In this document: positions 9,728 to 20,678 of the stretch, in pieces
Position numbering within the stretch: position 1 is the first letter of the stretch
How the letters are laid out: each line of letters opens with the position of its first letter
Assembly (NCBI RefSeq): GCF_018119395.1
Contig: NZ_JAGPWD010000020.1
Span: 1-64,000, forward strand
Direction: 5' to 3'
From: Massilia sp. ZL223
Lineage (GTDB): Bacteria > Pseudomonadota > Gammaproteobacteria > Burkholderiales > Burkholderiaceae_D
Length of the DNA: 64,000 nt
Program-made: the position numbers and the translations under genes
The notes under the pieces: model-generated
The model's database searches: none
What the model saw: only the letters and a program-made list of their open reading frames with translations
Told to the model about the DNA's origin: nothing

Positions 9728-10881
9728 ACACGACTCTATTCGATACCTTCAGCCTCGGCGCGATGACGCTGCCGAACCGGATCGTCATGCCGCCCATGAC
9801 GCGCGCACGGGCGGCGCACGGCGGCGTGCCGACGCCGCTCATGGCCGAGTATTACCGCCAGCGCGCTTCGGCGGGCCTGATCATCACCGAAGGCACGCAA
9901 ATCAGCCCGCAGGGACAAGGTTACGCCTGGACGCCGGGCATCCACACGCCCGAGCAGGTGCGCGGCTGGCGGGAGGTGACGGCAGCCGTGCACGAGGCGG
10001 GCGGCCGCATCTTCGCGCAGTTGTGGCATGTGGGCCGCTTGTCGCATGCCTCGCTGCAGCCGGACGGCGCGTCCCCAGTCGCGCCTTCGGCACTGGTGGC
10101 CGACGGCGTACACGTCTTCATCGATCCCGACGGGTTGGGAGCGGCCGCGGCGCAAGGCCGGAAAGTACAGCACTCGATGCCGCGCGCGCTGGAAACGCAG
10201 GAGGTAGCCGATATCGTGAGCCAGTTCGCGCAGGCGGCGAAGAACGCGCTGTCGGCGGGCTTCGACGGCGTCGAACTGCATGCCGCGAATGGCTACCTGA
10301 TCAACCAGTTCATCGACTCCGGCGCCAACCACCGGTGCGACCGTTATGGCGGCTCGCTCTCCAACCGCTTGCGCTTCCTGTGCGAGGTGGCGCAGGCGGT
10401 CGCCGCCGTGGCCGGGCCGGAGCGCGTCGGCGTGCGCTTTTCGCCCCTGACCAGCGCCCAGGGGACGGTCGACGTTACGCCTCAAGCAACTTACCTGGCG
10501 GCCGCGAGGCTGATGGACAGGATAGGCCTGGCCTACCTCCATATCGCGGAAGCCGACTGGGACGATGCTCCCGTGATGCCGGCCGCATTCAAGGAAGCCC
10601 TGCGCCTGGTGTATGGAGGCACGATGATCTATTCCGGGCACTACGACCTCGAGCGGGCCGGGGAAGCGATTGCGCGAGGCTGGGCCGACCTGGTCGGCTT
10701 TGGCCGGCCCTTCATCGCCAATCCCGACCTGCCGCAGCGCTTGCGCTCCGGCGCGCCGCTGCTGCCGGGCGACCCGGCCTGCTACTTTGGAGGCGATGCG
10801 CGCGGCTACGTCGACTATCCGCCGTTCGACAACAAGCCTTCCGGCTGTGCGCAGCAAGCCTTCGAAAACATGGCAACATGA
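9724..10881 (+). CDS. Old yellow enzyme-family NADH:flavin oxidoreductase (NemA-like)
   Basis: A 385-residue FMN-dependent ene-reductase. The TIM barrel shows the PNRIVMPPMTRARA N-terminal segment and an HAANGYLINQF block (about 190) holding the conserved His/Asn substrate pair. A DRYGGSLSNRLRF block follows with the FMN-binding region, and VGFGRPFIANPDLP lies near the C-terminus. The family reduces activated alkenes such as N-ethylmaleimide or xenobiotic enones. It overlaps the hydrolase gene by four bases. A divergent LysR gene suggests induction by an electrophile or ester, which is an inference. Confidence 0.93.
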   Translation: MNTTLFDTFSLGAMTLPNRIVMPPMTRARAAHGGVPTPLMAEYYRQRASAGLIITEGTQISPQGQGYAWTPGIHTPEQVRGWREVTAAVHEAGGRIFAQLWHVGRLSHASLQPDGASPVAPSALVADGVHVFIDPDGLGAAAAQGRKVQHSMPRALETQEVADIVSQFAQAAKNALSAGFDGVELHAANGYLINQFIDSGANHRCDRYGGSLSNRLRFLCEVAQAVAAVAGPERVGVRFSPLTSAQGTVDVTPQATYLAAARLMDRIGLAYLHIAEADWDDAPVMPAAFKEALRLVYGGTMIYSGHYDLERAGEAIARGWADLVGFGRPFIANPDLPQRLRSGAPLLPGDPACYFGGDARGYVDYPPFDNKPSGCAQQAFENMAT

Positions 10882-10931
10882 GCAGCCTGGCCTGCTCTAC
10901 ACCGCTGCCGGATCGATCGACAAGGAGACAT

Positions 10932-11366
10932 ATGCAGGTTGAATGTATTCACTTCGACGAGGTGTTCGACGTCGCGGCCCAGCGGGGCGATTTCAGTTTC
11001 CGCAGCCAGGGCCGCGCGCAGTTTGGCGTCAACCTCCACAACCACGTGGTCCCGCGCCAGGGCGCGACTTACGCCATCGCCTTCGGCCGGCGAGGCGACT
11101 GGTCCACCGTGCTCGGCTGGCGCGACCTGGCCTCCCCGGCGGTCGGCCTGAAGCTGCCGGGCTGGTGGGCGATCTTGTCCAGCCTGGTCAACATCTTCTA
11201 CGTGGCCCCGATCCTGATCGTCCTGGCCTTGCAGGTCGCCGGGACGACAGCTGCTCTGGCGGTCGCCGTGGCCGCCCTCTGCTTCATGCTGTACAGGGTG
11301 GTCTATCTGCTGCGCCGGAACCGCGCGGTGAAGCGCGCCCTGCGCAAGGCAGGGACAGCGCCATAG
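10932..11366 (+). CDS. Small two-TM membrane protein, unknown function
   Basis: A 144-residue protein with an AAGGAGA ribosome site directly before its ATG. The N-terminal 75 residues are soluble and beta-rich (FDVAAQRGDFSFRSQGRAQFG). Two hydrophobic helices follow at about 80-100 and 103-125, then a very basic tail. I recognise no family. It follows the reductase gene by 50 bases on the same strand and may be the third gene of that operon. Confidence 0.7.
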   Translation: MQVECIHFDEVFDVAAQRGDFSFRSQGRAQFGVNLHNHVVPRQGATYAIAFGRRGDWSTVLGWRDLASPAVGLKLPGWWAILSSLVNIFYVAPILIVLALQVAGTTAALAVAVAALCFMLYRVVYLLRRNRAVKRALRKAGTAP

Positions 11367-11390
11367 ACCGGGCGCCGGGACCGGCCCGGT
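11367..11390. terminator. Hairpin between convergent genes
   Basis: ACCGGGC pairs with GCCCGGT around a 10-base loop, exactly in the 28-base gap between the membrane-protein gene and the converging hydrolase gene. There is no T tract on either strand, so termination is only likely from position. Confidence 0.4.
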
Positions 11391-11394
11391 GTGC

Positions 11395-12960
11395 TCACGG
11401 GGCGGAGGCGCCTGCCGCCGCCCCGTGCGTCTTCAGGTAGCGCATCGCGTCGGCGTTCGCCGGATCGAGCTCCAGCACGCGGCGATAGGTCTTCACCGCC
11501 TCCTGGACCTGCCCGGTCTTGGCCTGCATCTCCGCCAGGCCGTCATGGATGAAGCCCATCTCCGGATGCAGATGGGTCCCGAGCCGGAAGACTTCCCGCG
11601 CCTGCTCCGGGCGGTCGATGCGCGCCAGCTGGGCTCCCCATCCGTAGATCTCGTTGGGACCCAGCTTGAAGGTGGCGCCGCGCCGCGTGAATTCCTCGTG
11701 GATGGAGACGGCCTTGTCGAAGCCTTCGGCGGCGAGGCGCTCGGCGAAATGCTCTAGGGTCGGCGGCGCGGATTCCTTCTTGCGGCGGATGTCGGCGGAG
11801 ATCATGTGCCGCGGGGCCTTGTTCGCCGCCGGTTTGTTGTTGACGAAGGCGAGGCCTTCGGCATTCCCCTTCAGGTAGGCGTCGAGGAAGTGACGGACGT
11901 AGCGTCCCGCCCAGCTGTGCGCCAGTTCCACCTCCTCGCGCGTGTAGTCACCGAATCCGTCATCCTGGGACATCCGCACGCCGTAGGACGAGAAGTCCCC
12001 GTGCGTCATCGGCAGCAGCGACACGATGTACACGTCCGCGTACTTCATCTGGTTCATGAACGAATAGCGGAGGTCGAATTTTCTGCTGCTCAAGTCCTCG
12101 AGCGTCCGGGGACGCGCTCCCAGGTAGAGCAGCGGGACGGTGATGCGCTCCGGCGTCACATACTTGGCCGCATCCTTGCCGCCGTCGACGAACTGCGGAT
12201 AGCCGCGCAGCGAGCCGTCCAGGCTGACCAGGGCCTTGATGCGCTCGTCCTTCGCCGCCGCGAGCACGTTGGCCAGGCCGCCCCAGCTGAAGCCGGCCAC
12301 GGCCACCCTGCCCGTGTCGGCCTGGGGCAGCGTGGCCGCGTAGCCGATGAGGAAGGAGATGTCGGCAGCCTGCGTCTCCAGGCCTTCCAGGTCGAGCGTC
12401 ATCGGGCGCGAATAGGCGCCGAGCGAGGCGCTGGACAGGACGATATAGCCCTGGCTCGCCAGGTATTCGCACAAGTCCACGTTCTCGATGGCGGACGCGG
12501 AAAAGCTCGGCGCATAGATCACGACGGGATACTTGCCGTCCTGCGCGCGCGCATCGCGCACGGCCCGCATCGGCGCCGCCACCTCGCGCAGCAAGGCCTC
12601 GCGGCGCGAACCCGCATTGCCCTCGATGCGCTCGTCGGTCAGGCGCCTGACCTGCTCGGCGCCGCGCGCGAACTCGTCCTCGGTCGCCATCGTCTCGAGA
12701 TAATCGCGGTAGGCGAGCGGCTTGCCGCCCCGCGCCGCCGGATACCAGACGATGGTCTGCACCGGCCGCGCGCGCTCGCCGCGGGCCGGTTCGCCGGTGA
12801 TCGCATCGATGCGCCGCTTGAAGAGCCGCGTCCGGTCGTATTGCTGGACGAATTTCACGCCGACCGCATGCGGGCCGGGCGGATTGGAAAAGCTGAAGTG
12901 GCCGGCGCCATGGGCGGCCGTGGCGACGAAGAAGATGGCGGCGAGCAGGAGGCGGGGCAT
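11395..12960 (-). CDS. Exported alpha/beta hydrolase with C-terminal TPR region
   Basis: A 521-residue secreted serine hydrolase. The start chosen gives a clear signal peptide (MPRLLLAAIFFVATAAHGAG); a GTG 72 bases upstream would hide it. The hydrolase core resembles the dienelactone-hydrolase/platelet-activating-factor acetylhydrolase fold. It has the nucleophile elbow GFSWGG near residue 243, a YAPSFSAS oxyanion strand, and a late His in LLPMTHGDF. The last about 130 residues look like tetratricopeptide helices (EVFRLGTHLHPEMGFIHDGL, VKTYRRVLELDPANADAM). The substrate is unknown. It lies at the end of the accessory block next to the ilvC terminator. Confidence 0.82.
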   Translation of the reverse strand: MPRLLLAAIFFVATAAHGAGHFSFSNPPGPHAVGVKFVQQYDRTRLFKRRIDAITGEPARGERARPVQTIVWYPAARGGKPLAYRDYLETMATEDEFARGAEQVRRLTDERIEGNAGSRREALLREVAAPMRAVRDARAQDGKYPVVIYAPSFSASAIENVDLCEYLASQGYIVLSSASLGAYSRPMTLDLEGLETQAADISFLIGYAATLPQADTGRVAVAGFSWGGLANVLAAAKDERIKALVSLDGSLRGYPQFVDGGKDAAKYVTPERITVPLLYLGARPRTLEDLSSRKFDLRYSFMNQMKYADVYIVSLLPMTHGDFSSYGVRMSQDDGFGDYTREEVELAHSWAGRYVRHFLDAYLKGNAEGLAFVNNKPAANKAPRHMISADIRRKKESAPPTLEHFAERLAAEGFDKAVSIHEEFTRRGATFKLGPNEIYGWGAQLARIDRPEQAREVFRLGTHLHPEMGFIHDGLAEMQAKTGQVQEAVKTYRRVLELDPANADAMRYLKTHGAAAGASAP

Positions 12961-13067
12961 CGTGGGCGTCGGGAAGTCCAAAGCCCACCAGTATAGGGAG
13001 CGCCTCGGCCCGCCATTCTCTTCAATTGTCACAGCTACCCAGAACGCATGGCCCCACGCGCAAAGAA

Positions 13068-13100
13068 AATGGGCGGCAACCAGACCGGTTGCCGCCCATT
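13068..13100 (-). terminator. Intrinsic terminator of the ilvBHC operon
   Basis: A perfect 14-bp stem (AATGGGCGGCAACC with its complement) and a 5-base loop lie 20 bases past the ilvC stop. On the minus strand it is followed by ATTTTCTTT. Confidence 0.9.
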
Positions 13101-13119
13101 CAGCGTGAGAACGCGACGC

Positions 13120-14151
<1,032 letters not shown>

Positions 14152-14165
14152 TTAAGTGGGGCTGT

Positions 14166-14656
14166 TTATACTTTGAGGATGCGCTCGCCGCGGCCGATGC
14201 CGGAGCCGCCGGTACGGACGGTCTCGAGGATGGATGCGCGGTCGATGGCGTCGATGAAGGCGTCGAGCTTGCTCTTGGCGCCGGTCAGTTCGATCGTGTA
14301 CGTCTTTTCGGTGACGTCGATGATGCGGCCGCGGAAGATGTCCGCCGTGCGCTTCATCTCTTCACGTTCCTTGCCGACGGCGCGCACCTTGATCAGCATG
14401 AGCTCGCGCTCGATGTGCTGGCCTTCGGTCAGGTCGACCACCTTCACCACCTCGATCAGGCGGTTCAGGTGCTTGGTGATCTGCTCGATGATGTCGTCCG
14501 AGCCCGAGGTGACGATCGTCATGCGGGACAGGGTCGCATCTTCGGTCGGCGCCACGGTCAGGGTTTCGATGTTGTAGCCGCGTGCGGAAAACAGCCCGAC
14601 CACGCGCGACAGGGCGCCGGCTTCGTTCTCGAGGAGGACGGAAATGATGTGTCGCA

Positions 14657-14657
<1 letters not shown>
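14166..14657 (-). CDS. ilvH: Acetolactate synthase small (regulatory) subunit
   Basis: A 163-residue regulatory subunit that binds valine and activates the large subunit. The N-terminal ACT domain (RHIISVLLENEAGALSRVVG, about 2-75) and the C-terminal ALS_ss domain are both present, at normal length. GGAGG lies inside the end of ilvB, and the ilvH ATG overlaps the ilvB stop by one base (TAATG), indicating translational coupling. ilvC follows after 29 bases. Confidence 0.96.
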
Positions 14658-16384
<1,727 letters not shown>

Positions 16385-16701
16385 GTTCATTCCTTTCAAG
16401 ACCCAGAGGGAGATTGATCGGATGCCCGTTCCTAACGAAACGCGTCTCGCGCGACAGTGCTCATGCTTCCCTTCTTTCTGCGTGCACGTCGATGTTTCAG
16501 GCCACCGTAGGGTCCTTACGCACCGGCGCTGGGCGCAACTCGTTCAGCTTGAGTGTCTGTAGCGGTCGATCGCATCTCTCGCGCTTGTGGCGCGGGTTGG
16601 AGCAAACTGCCTACAAATGAAAGCGCGTCAATGATCCGGACAAGGCCTTTTGTGCCGATTCCGGTTGACTTGATGCTTCGGGGGTGCAAAGCGTATTAAG
16701 C
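16385..16701 (-). promoter_or_regulatory. Long leader of the ilvBHC operon
   Basis: About 310 bases separate the likely promoter from the ilvB start, with no obvious gene. The region holds a possible 10-codon minus-strand reading frame (16432-16464, MSTVARDAFR) and several short GC-rich dyads, such as GCGCC/GGCGC-type stems near 16590. Neither that frame nor a 19-codon one (MRSTATDTQ...) is rich in Ile, Val or Leu, so classical attenuation is not supported. The length suggests some RNA-level control. Confidence 0.5.
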
Positions 16702-16730
16702 ACATTACCGCGCTGCACCATTTTGGTCAA
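16702..16730 (-). promoter_or_regulatory. Candidate promoter of ilvBHC
   Basis: On the minus strand TTGACC, a 17-base spacer and TAATGT form a good sigma70-type promoter about 310 bases before ilvB. Confidence 0.65.
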
Positions 16731-16788
16731 GGAGATAATTTGAAAATCTGCTCTGCCAAACCACTACGACCTATAAGTTAGCCGATGA

Positions 16789-16822
16789 GCCGTCGCCCCG
16801 GCGAAGGCCGGGGCCCAAGTTC
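16789..16822 (+). repeat. REP-like element, single copy
   Basis: CCGTCGCCCCGGCGAAGGCC followed by GGGGCCCAAGTT. It is the same palindrome family as at 3.3, 30.8 and 41.0 kb, here between the ilvB promoter and the end of the ABC permease gene. Confidence 0.8.
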
Positions 16823-16868
16823 AGCGTCACGATAGCTCAACAAACTTAGGCGGAACGACGTGCAGGAG

Positions 16869-17753
16869 CTAGCGCTGCATGCCCCAGCGGCGGATGGTCA
16901 GACGCTCGAGCGTCTGGAAGATGGCGGCCTCGACTGCGAGGCCAATGAGGATGACGGCAGCCAGCCCGGCGAAGACCTTGTCTGTAAACAGTTCGTTGCG
17001 GCTCTGGAAGATATACCAGCCCAGCCCGCCCTGCCCCGAGGTGCTGCCAAAAACCAACTCGGCAGCAATCAGGGTGCGCCACGCGAAGGCCCAGCCGATC
17101 TTCAAGCCCGACAAAATGGACGGCAGCGCCGCGGGGATCAGGATCTGCAGCACCATGCGCAGCCCACCCAGACCATAGTTACGCCCAGCCATGCGCAAGG
17201 TCTCCGGCACCGAGCGGAAGCCCGCGCTCGCATTCAGGGTCAACGGCCACAGCACCGAGTGCACCAGCACCATCAGCAGACTGCCCTTGCCCAGTCCAAA
17301 CCACAGCAGGGCCAGCGGCAGCAGCGCGATGGCCGGCAGCGGGTTGAACATCGAGGTCAGGGTATCGATCAGTTCGCGGCCCCAGCGGTAGGAGACCGCC
17401 AGCCAGGTCAGCAGGAAAGAGCCGAGCACGCCCAGCAGGAAGCCCTGGAGCAGCACCGCCAGCGACACCTTCACGTAGCCGAACAGCTCGCCCGACATCA
17501 GGCCCTCGAGGAAGGCCCTGCCCGTCTGCAGGGCGCCCGGCAGCAGCAGGTCGTTGCCGAACCAGCGCGCCAGCCCTTCCCACAGCAGGGCCAGCGCCAG
17601 CAGGATGCCCAGCTTGCGCAGCCAGCCCAGGTCGGGCAGCGCAAAAGAGGCCGCCCGGGCCACGGGACCCGGGGCGGCCAAACCAGGAGACACCCCAAGG
17701 GGTTCGAGGATATATTCCGGACGCACCGGAGGCTCACGGAAACTGCTCATCAT
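16869..17753 (-). CDS. ABC transporter permease, taurine/sulfonate type
   Basis: A 294-residue inner-membrane permease of the BPD_transp_1 class, with about six helices starting near residue 45. A cytoplasmic N-terminal tail is rich in Pro. The EAA coupling loop is visible in the AGRNYGLGGLRMVLQILIP segment, near residue 190. The closest match by eye is SsuC/TauC, which imports sulfonates or related organic anions. Its start overlaps the ATPase stop by four bases. It is the last gene of a minus-strand operon of dioxygenase, binding protein, ATPase and permease. Confidence 0.9.
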   Translation of the reverse strand: MMSSFREPPVRPEYILEPLGVSPGLAAPGPVARAASFALPDLGWLRKLGILLALALLWEGLARWFGNDLLLPGALQTGRAFLEGLMSGELFGYVKVSLAVLLQGFLLGVLGSFLLTWLAVSYRWGRELIDTLTSMFNPLPAIALLPLALLWFGLGKGSLLMVLVHSVLWPLTLNASAGFRSVPETLRMAGRNYGLGGLRMVLQILIPAALPSILSGLKIGWAFAWRTLIAAELVFGSTSGQGGLGWYIFQSRNELFTDKVFAGLAAVILIGLAVEAAIFQTLERLTIRRWGMQR

Positions 17754-18565
17754 TGCACTGCGGTAGAGGGGTGAGAAATCGGTTCCGCGGCCTGGCCGAA
17801 CAGCAAGCCATGGATGCGTTGGGCCGCCGCCTGGAATTCCTGGCTGCCGGCGCTCGACAGGCTGAACTGGTGGCTATTGAGCTCGGCGCGCACGCGCCCC
17901 GGATGGGGCGAGAGCAGCAGGATGCGGTTGCCCACCACCAGCGCTTCCTCGATCGAGTGCGTGACGAACAGCATCGTGAAGCCGATCTCTTCCCACAGCG
18001 CCTGCAGTTCTTCCTGCATGGTGCGGCGGGTCAGCGCATCGAGCGCGGCGAAAGGCTCGTCCATCAGCAGCACGGCCGGCTGCATCGCCAGCGCGCGGGC
18101 GATCGCCACCCTCGCCTTCATCCCGCCCGACAAGGTATGCGGATAGGCGTCGGCGAAGCGCGCCAGCCCCACCTTGCCCAGCCAGTGACCGGCGCGCTGG
18201 TCGGCCTCGCTGCGCCTGACGCCGCCAGCCAGCATCGGAAACATCACGTTGTCGCGCACGGTCTTCCAAGGCGGCAGCTGGTCGAACTCCTGGAACACGA
18301 CGATGCGGTCCGGCCCCGGCCCGGTGACCGGCTGGCCGGCCAGGCTCAGGCTGCCCGCTTGCGGCCGGATGAAGCCGCCGGCAGCCTTGAGCAGGGTCGA
18401 CTTGCCGCAGCCCGAAGGCCCCAGCAGCACGAAGCGGTCGCCGCGCCAGACCTCGAAACTCACGTCTTCGGTGGCGCGCACCGTACCATGCTCGCCCTGG
18501 TATTCCAGGGTGACATGGTCGGCACGCAGCAGCGGCTCGGACGGCACCAGGTTCAAGGGCGTCAT
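17750..18565 (-). CDS. ABC transporter ATP-binding protein, TauB/SsuB type
   Basis: A 271-residue ATPase that powers the adjacent permease. Walker A is GPSGCGKST (about 54-62), the Q-loop is in VVFQEFDQLPPW, the signature is LSGGMKARVAIARALA, Walker B is VLLMDEPFAALD, and the switch His is in FVTHSIEEAL. The FQ..LPPW form of the Q-loop is typical of nitrate/sulfonate/taurine ATPases. It overlaps the permease gene and follows the binding-protein gene by three bases. Confidence 0.93.
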   Translation of the reverse strand: MTPLNLVPSEPLLRADHVTLEYQGEHGTVRATEDVSFEVWRGDRFVLLGPSGCGKSTLLKAAGGFIRPQAGSLSLAGQPVTGPGPDRIVVFQEFDQLPPWKTVRDNVMFPMLAGGVRRSEADQRAGHWLGKVGLARFADAYPHTLSGGMKARVAIARALAMQPAVLLMDEPFAALDALTRRTMQEELQALWEEIGFTMLFVTHSIEEALVVGNRILLLSPHPGRVRAELNSHQFSLSSAGSQEFQAAAQRIHGLLFGQAAEPISHPSTAVQ

Positions 18566-18568
18566 GAC

Positions 18569-19567
18569 TCAGCTCCCCGTTTCGAGTGCCGGATGGGCGA
18601 AGAAATAATCGCGCCAGCTGGCCGGCTTGTTCTTGATCGCGCCGACCTGGTGCAGGAACTGGGCCAGTCCCAGGGTGTTCTGCGGCGCCACCTTGAACTG
18701 CACTTTCGGATCCTTGATCACCTTTACCAGCAGCGCGCGGTCGATATTGCCCTTGTTGACGCGCAGGTAGGCGTCGGCCGCCGCCTCCGGATTGTTCGTG
18801 GCCAGCTGGGCCGCCTCGACCAGGGCGTCGATGAAGGCGCGGTAGGTCTTCGGGTTTTCCCTGACGTAGTTCTCGGTCGCGTAGAGCACCGTGGCCGAGC
18901 TTGGTCCGCCCAGCACCTGGTAGGAATCGAGCACCACGCGGGCCTTGGGATTGGCGGCCAGTTCCTGGTCCTGGAAAGGCGGGTTGCCGAAGTGGGCGTT
19001 CAGCTCGGTCTTGCCGGCGATGATGGCGGCCGCCGCGTCCGGGTGCGGCACGGTCTGGGTGATCGGATCGAGCTTCTTGTATTGGGCGGCGCCCCACTGC
19101 TTGCTGGCGGCCAGCTGCAGGATGCGGGCCTGCACCGACACCGTCACGGCCGGCAGCGCGATGCGGTCCTTGTCCGTGAAGTCGGCAATACTCTTGACCG
19201 CCGGGTTGGTGCTCACGAGGTAATATGGGAAATTGCCGAGCGAGGCGACGGCGCGCACGTTCTGCCGTCCGCTGGTGCGGTCCCAGATCGTGAACAGCGG
19301 GCCGAGGCCGGCGCCGACCACGTCGACCGATCCGGACAGCAAGGCCTCGTTGGTGGCCGCCCCGCCCGAGAGCTTGACCCAGTCGACGTCGATATCGACG
19401 CCATGCTTCTTGCCGTGCTTCTCGATCAGCTTCTGGTCCTGGGCCACGTTCAGCAGCAGATAGACCACGCCGAACTGCTCGGCGATGCGGATCTTGCCTT
19501 CGGCCTGGGCCAGCGAAGGCAAGGCCAGGGCCAGCGCCGCAGCCGCGGCGATGTTCTTCAGTGTCAT
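18569..19567 (-). CDS. ABC transporter substrate-binding protein (NMT1/TauA-like)
   Basis: A 332-residue periplasmic binding protein with a signal peptide ending at LAQAEG (about 22). The mature part has the NMT1/SsuA-like two-lobe pattern (KIRIAEQFG, then GAATNEALLSGSVDVVGAGLGP). The ligand is uncertain: a sulfonate is suggested by the TauD-like dioxygenase next door. AAGGAAA precedes the ATG. It is the second gene of the operon, 13 bases after the dioxygenase. Confidence 0.88.
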   Translation of the reverse strand: MTLKNIAAAAALALALPSLAQAEGKIRIAEQFGVVYLLLNVAQDQKLIEKHGKKHGVDIDVDWVKLSGGAATNEALLSGSVDVVGAGLGPLFTIWDRTSGRQNVRAVASLGNFPYYLVSTNPAVKSIADFTDKDRIALPAVTVSVQARILQLAASKQWGAAQYKKLDPITQTVPHPDAAAAIIAGKTELNAHFGNPPFQDQELAANPKARVVLDSYQVLGGPSSATVLYATENYVRENPKTYRAFIDALVEAAQLATNNPEAAADAYLRVNKGNIDRALLVKVIKDPKVQFKVAPQNTLGLAQFLHQVGAIKNKPASWRDYFFAHPALETGS

Positions 19568-19580
19568 TGCGTTTCCTTGT

Positions 19581-20456
19581 TCAGAATGGGACGTCGCCGG
19601 CGATCGTCGTGCGGTAGAGCTTGCGGGGCAGGTGGTCGGGGCAGCCGGTGGCCAGGTGCATCAGGGAGCGGTTGTCCCAGAACACCATGTCCTGCGGCCG
19701 CCATTGGTGGCGGTAAATGAATTCGGCGCCCGTGCTGTGGGCGAACAGGGCATCCAGCAGCTCGCGGCTGTGCTCCTCGGACACGCCCAGGATGCGGGTG
19801 GTGAAATGCTCGCTGACGAACAGCGCGCGGCGGCCGGTTTCGGGATGAGTGCGCACCACCGGGTGGCGCACCGGCTTCACCTCGTCGATCTGGGCCTGGG
19901 TCAGCTTGGGACGCCAGGGGTTGCGCTGCTGCAACTCTTCGTAGCGCGCCAGGTACCAGTGCTCGGCCTGCAGTCCCTCGACTTCGCGCTTGAGCCAGGC
20001 CGGCAGGGTGTCCCAGGCCAGGTGCTGGTTGGCGAACAAGGTGTCGCCGCCCTCTTCCGGCAATTCCTGGGCATGCAGCATGGATCCCAGGCTGGGCGTT
20101 TCCTTGTACGACAGGTCGGAATGCCAGAAGTGGCCGGCGTCGCCCAGGCCGATCGGCTGGCCGTGCTCGACGATATTCGAGATCACCAGCACTTCCGGAT
20201 GGCCGGCCAGCTGGAACTGGCGCAGCACGTGGATCTGCAGCTCGCCGAAGCGGCGGCTGAAGGCCACCTGCTCGCCCGGCGTGACCTGCTGGTCGCGGAA
20301 CACCAGCACATGATGGTCGAGGTGGGCGCGATGCAGGCGGCGGAAGTCCGTATCGCTGAGCGGGCGCGACAGGTCCAGTCCCAGCACTTCGGCCCCGAGC
20401 GGGCTGCCGATGAAGGGGTGGATGGCGAAATCCTGGCGGGTGGAATCGAGCGGCAT
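19581..20456 (-). CDS. TauD/TfdA-family Fe(II)/2-oxoglutarate dioxygenase
   Basis: A 291-residue oxygenase. Iron ligands are visible as WHSD (His112, Asp114) and a distal His in NRSLMHLATG, with the 2-oxoglutarate Arg in KLYRTTIAGD near the C-terminus. Members desulfonate taurine or cleave aryloxyalkanoates such as 2,4-D. The adjacent sulfonate-type importer favours an organosulfonate, though this is not proven. I used the ATG at MPLDSTRQ; the upstream in-frame extension looks non-conserved. It is the first gene of the four-gene operon. Confidence 0.88.
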   Translation of the reverse strand: MPLDSTRQDFAIHPFIGSPLGAEVLGLDLSRPLSDTDFRRLHRAHLDHHVLVFRDQQVTPGEQVAFSRRFGELQIHVLRQFQLAGHPEVLVISNIVEHGQPIGLGDAGHFWHSDLSYKETPSLGSMLHAQELPEEGGDTLFANQHLAWDTLPAWLKREVEGLQAEHWYLARYEELQQRNPWRPKLTQAQIDEVKPVRHPVVRTHPETGRRALFVSEHFTTRILGVSEEHSRELLDALFAHSTGAEFIYRHQWRPQDMVFWDNRSLMHLATGCPDHLPRKLYRTTIAGDVPF

Positions 20457-20522
20457 GAGCGTGTCCGTTGATGAGTGGTGTTTCGAGAATAGCCACGCAC
20501 ATTTGGCCGGACAACGAATCAT

Positions 20523-20534
20523 TTCATGTATGAA
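20523..20534. promoter_or_regulatory. 12-bp palindrome upstream of dioxygenase
   Basis: TTCATGTATGAA lies about 65 bases before the dioxygenase start, in an AT-rich stretch. It is a possible operator or promoter-proximal site; the regulator is unknown. Confidence 0.4.
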
Positions 20535-20678
20535 CATGCATTTTTTGCAGCTCGCGACCGCCGTCCCGAGGCATTACAGGGACGCGGCTGTGCAATTCCG
20601 GTGCATACCTGGTGGTTTTTTGCTAGGATTCGTCAGTTTTCCTTAAGGCAGAGCAAGAAAGCACTCCCCTGAACCCGC

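Noticed and set aside
16432..16464. Ten-codon frame in the ilvB leader as an attenuator peptide
   Set aside because: It has one Val and no Ile or Leu codons, so it cannot act as a branched-chain attenuator. Kept only as a note in the leader entry.
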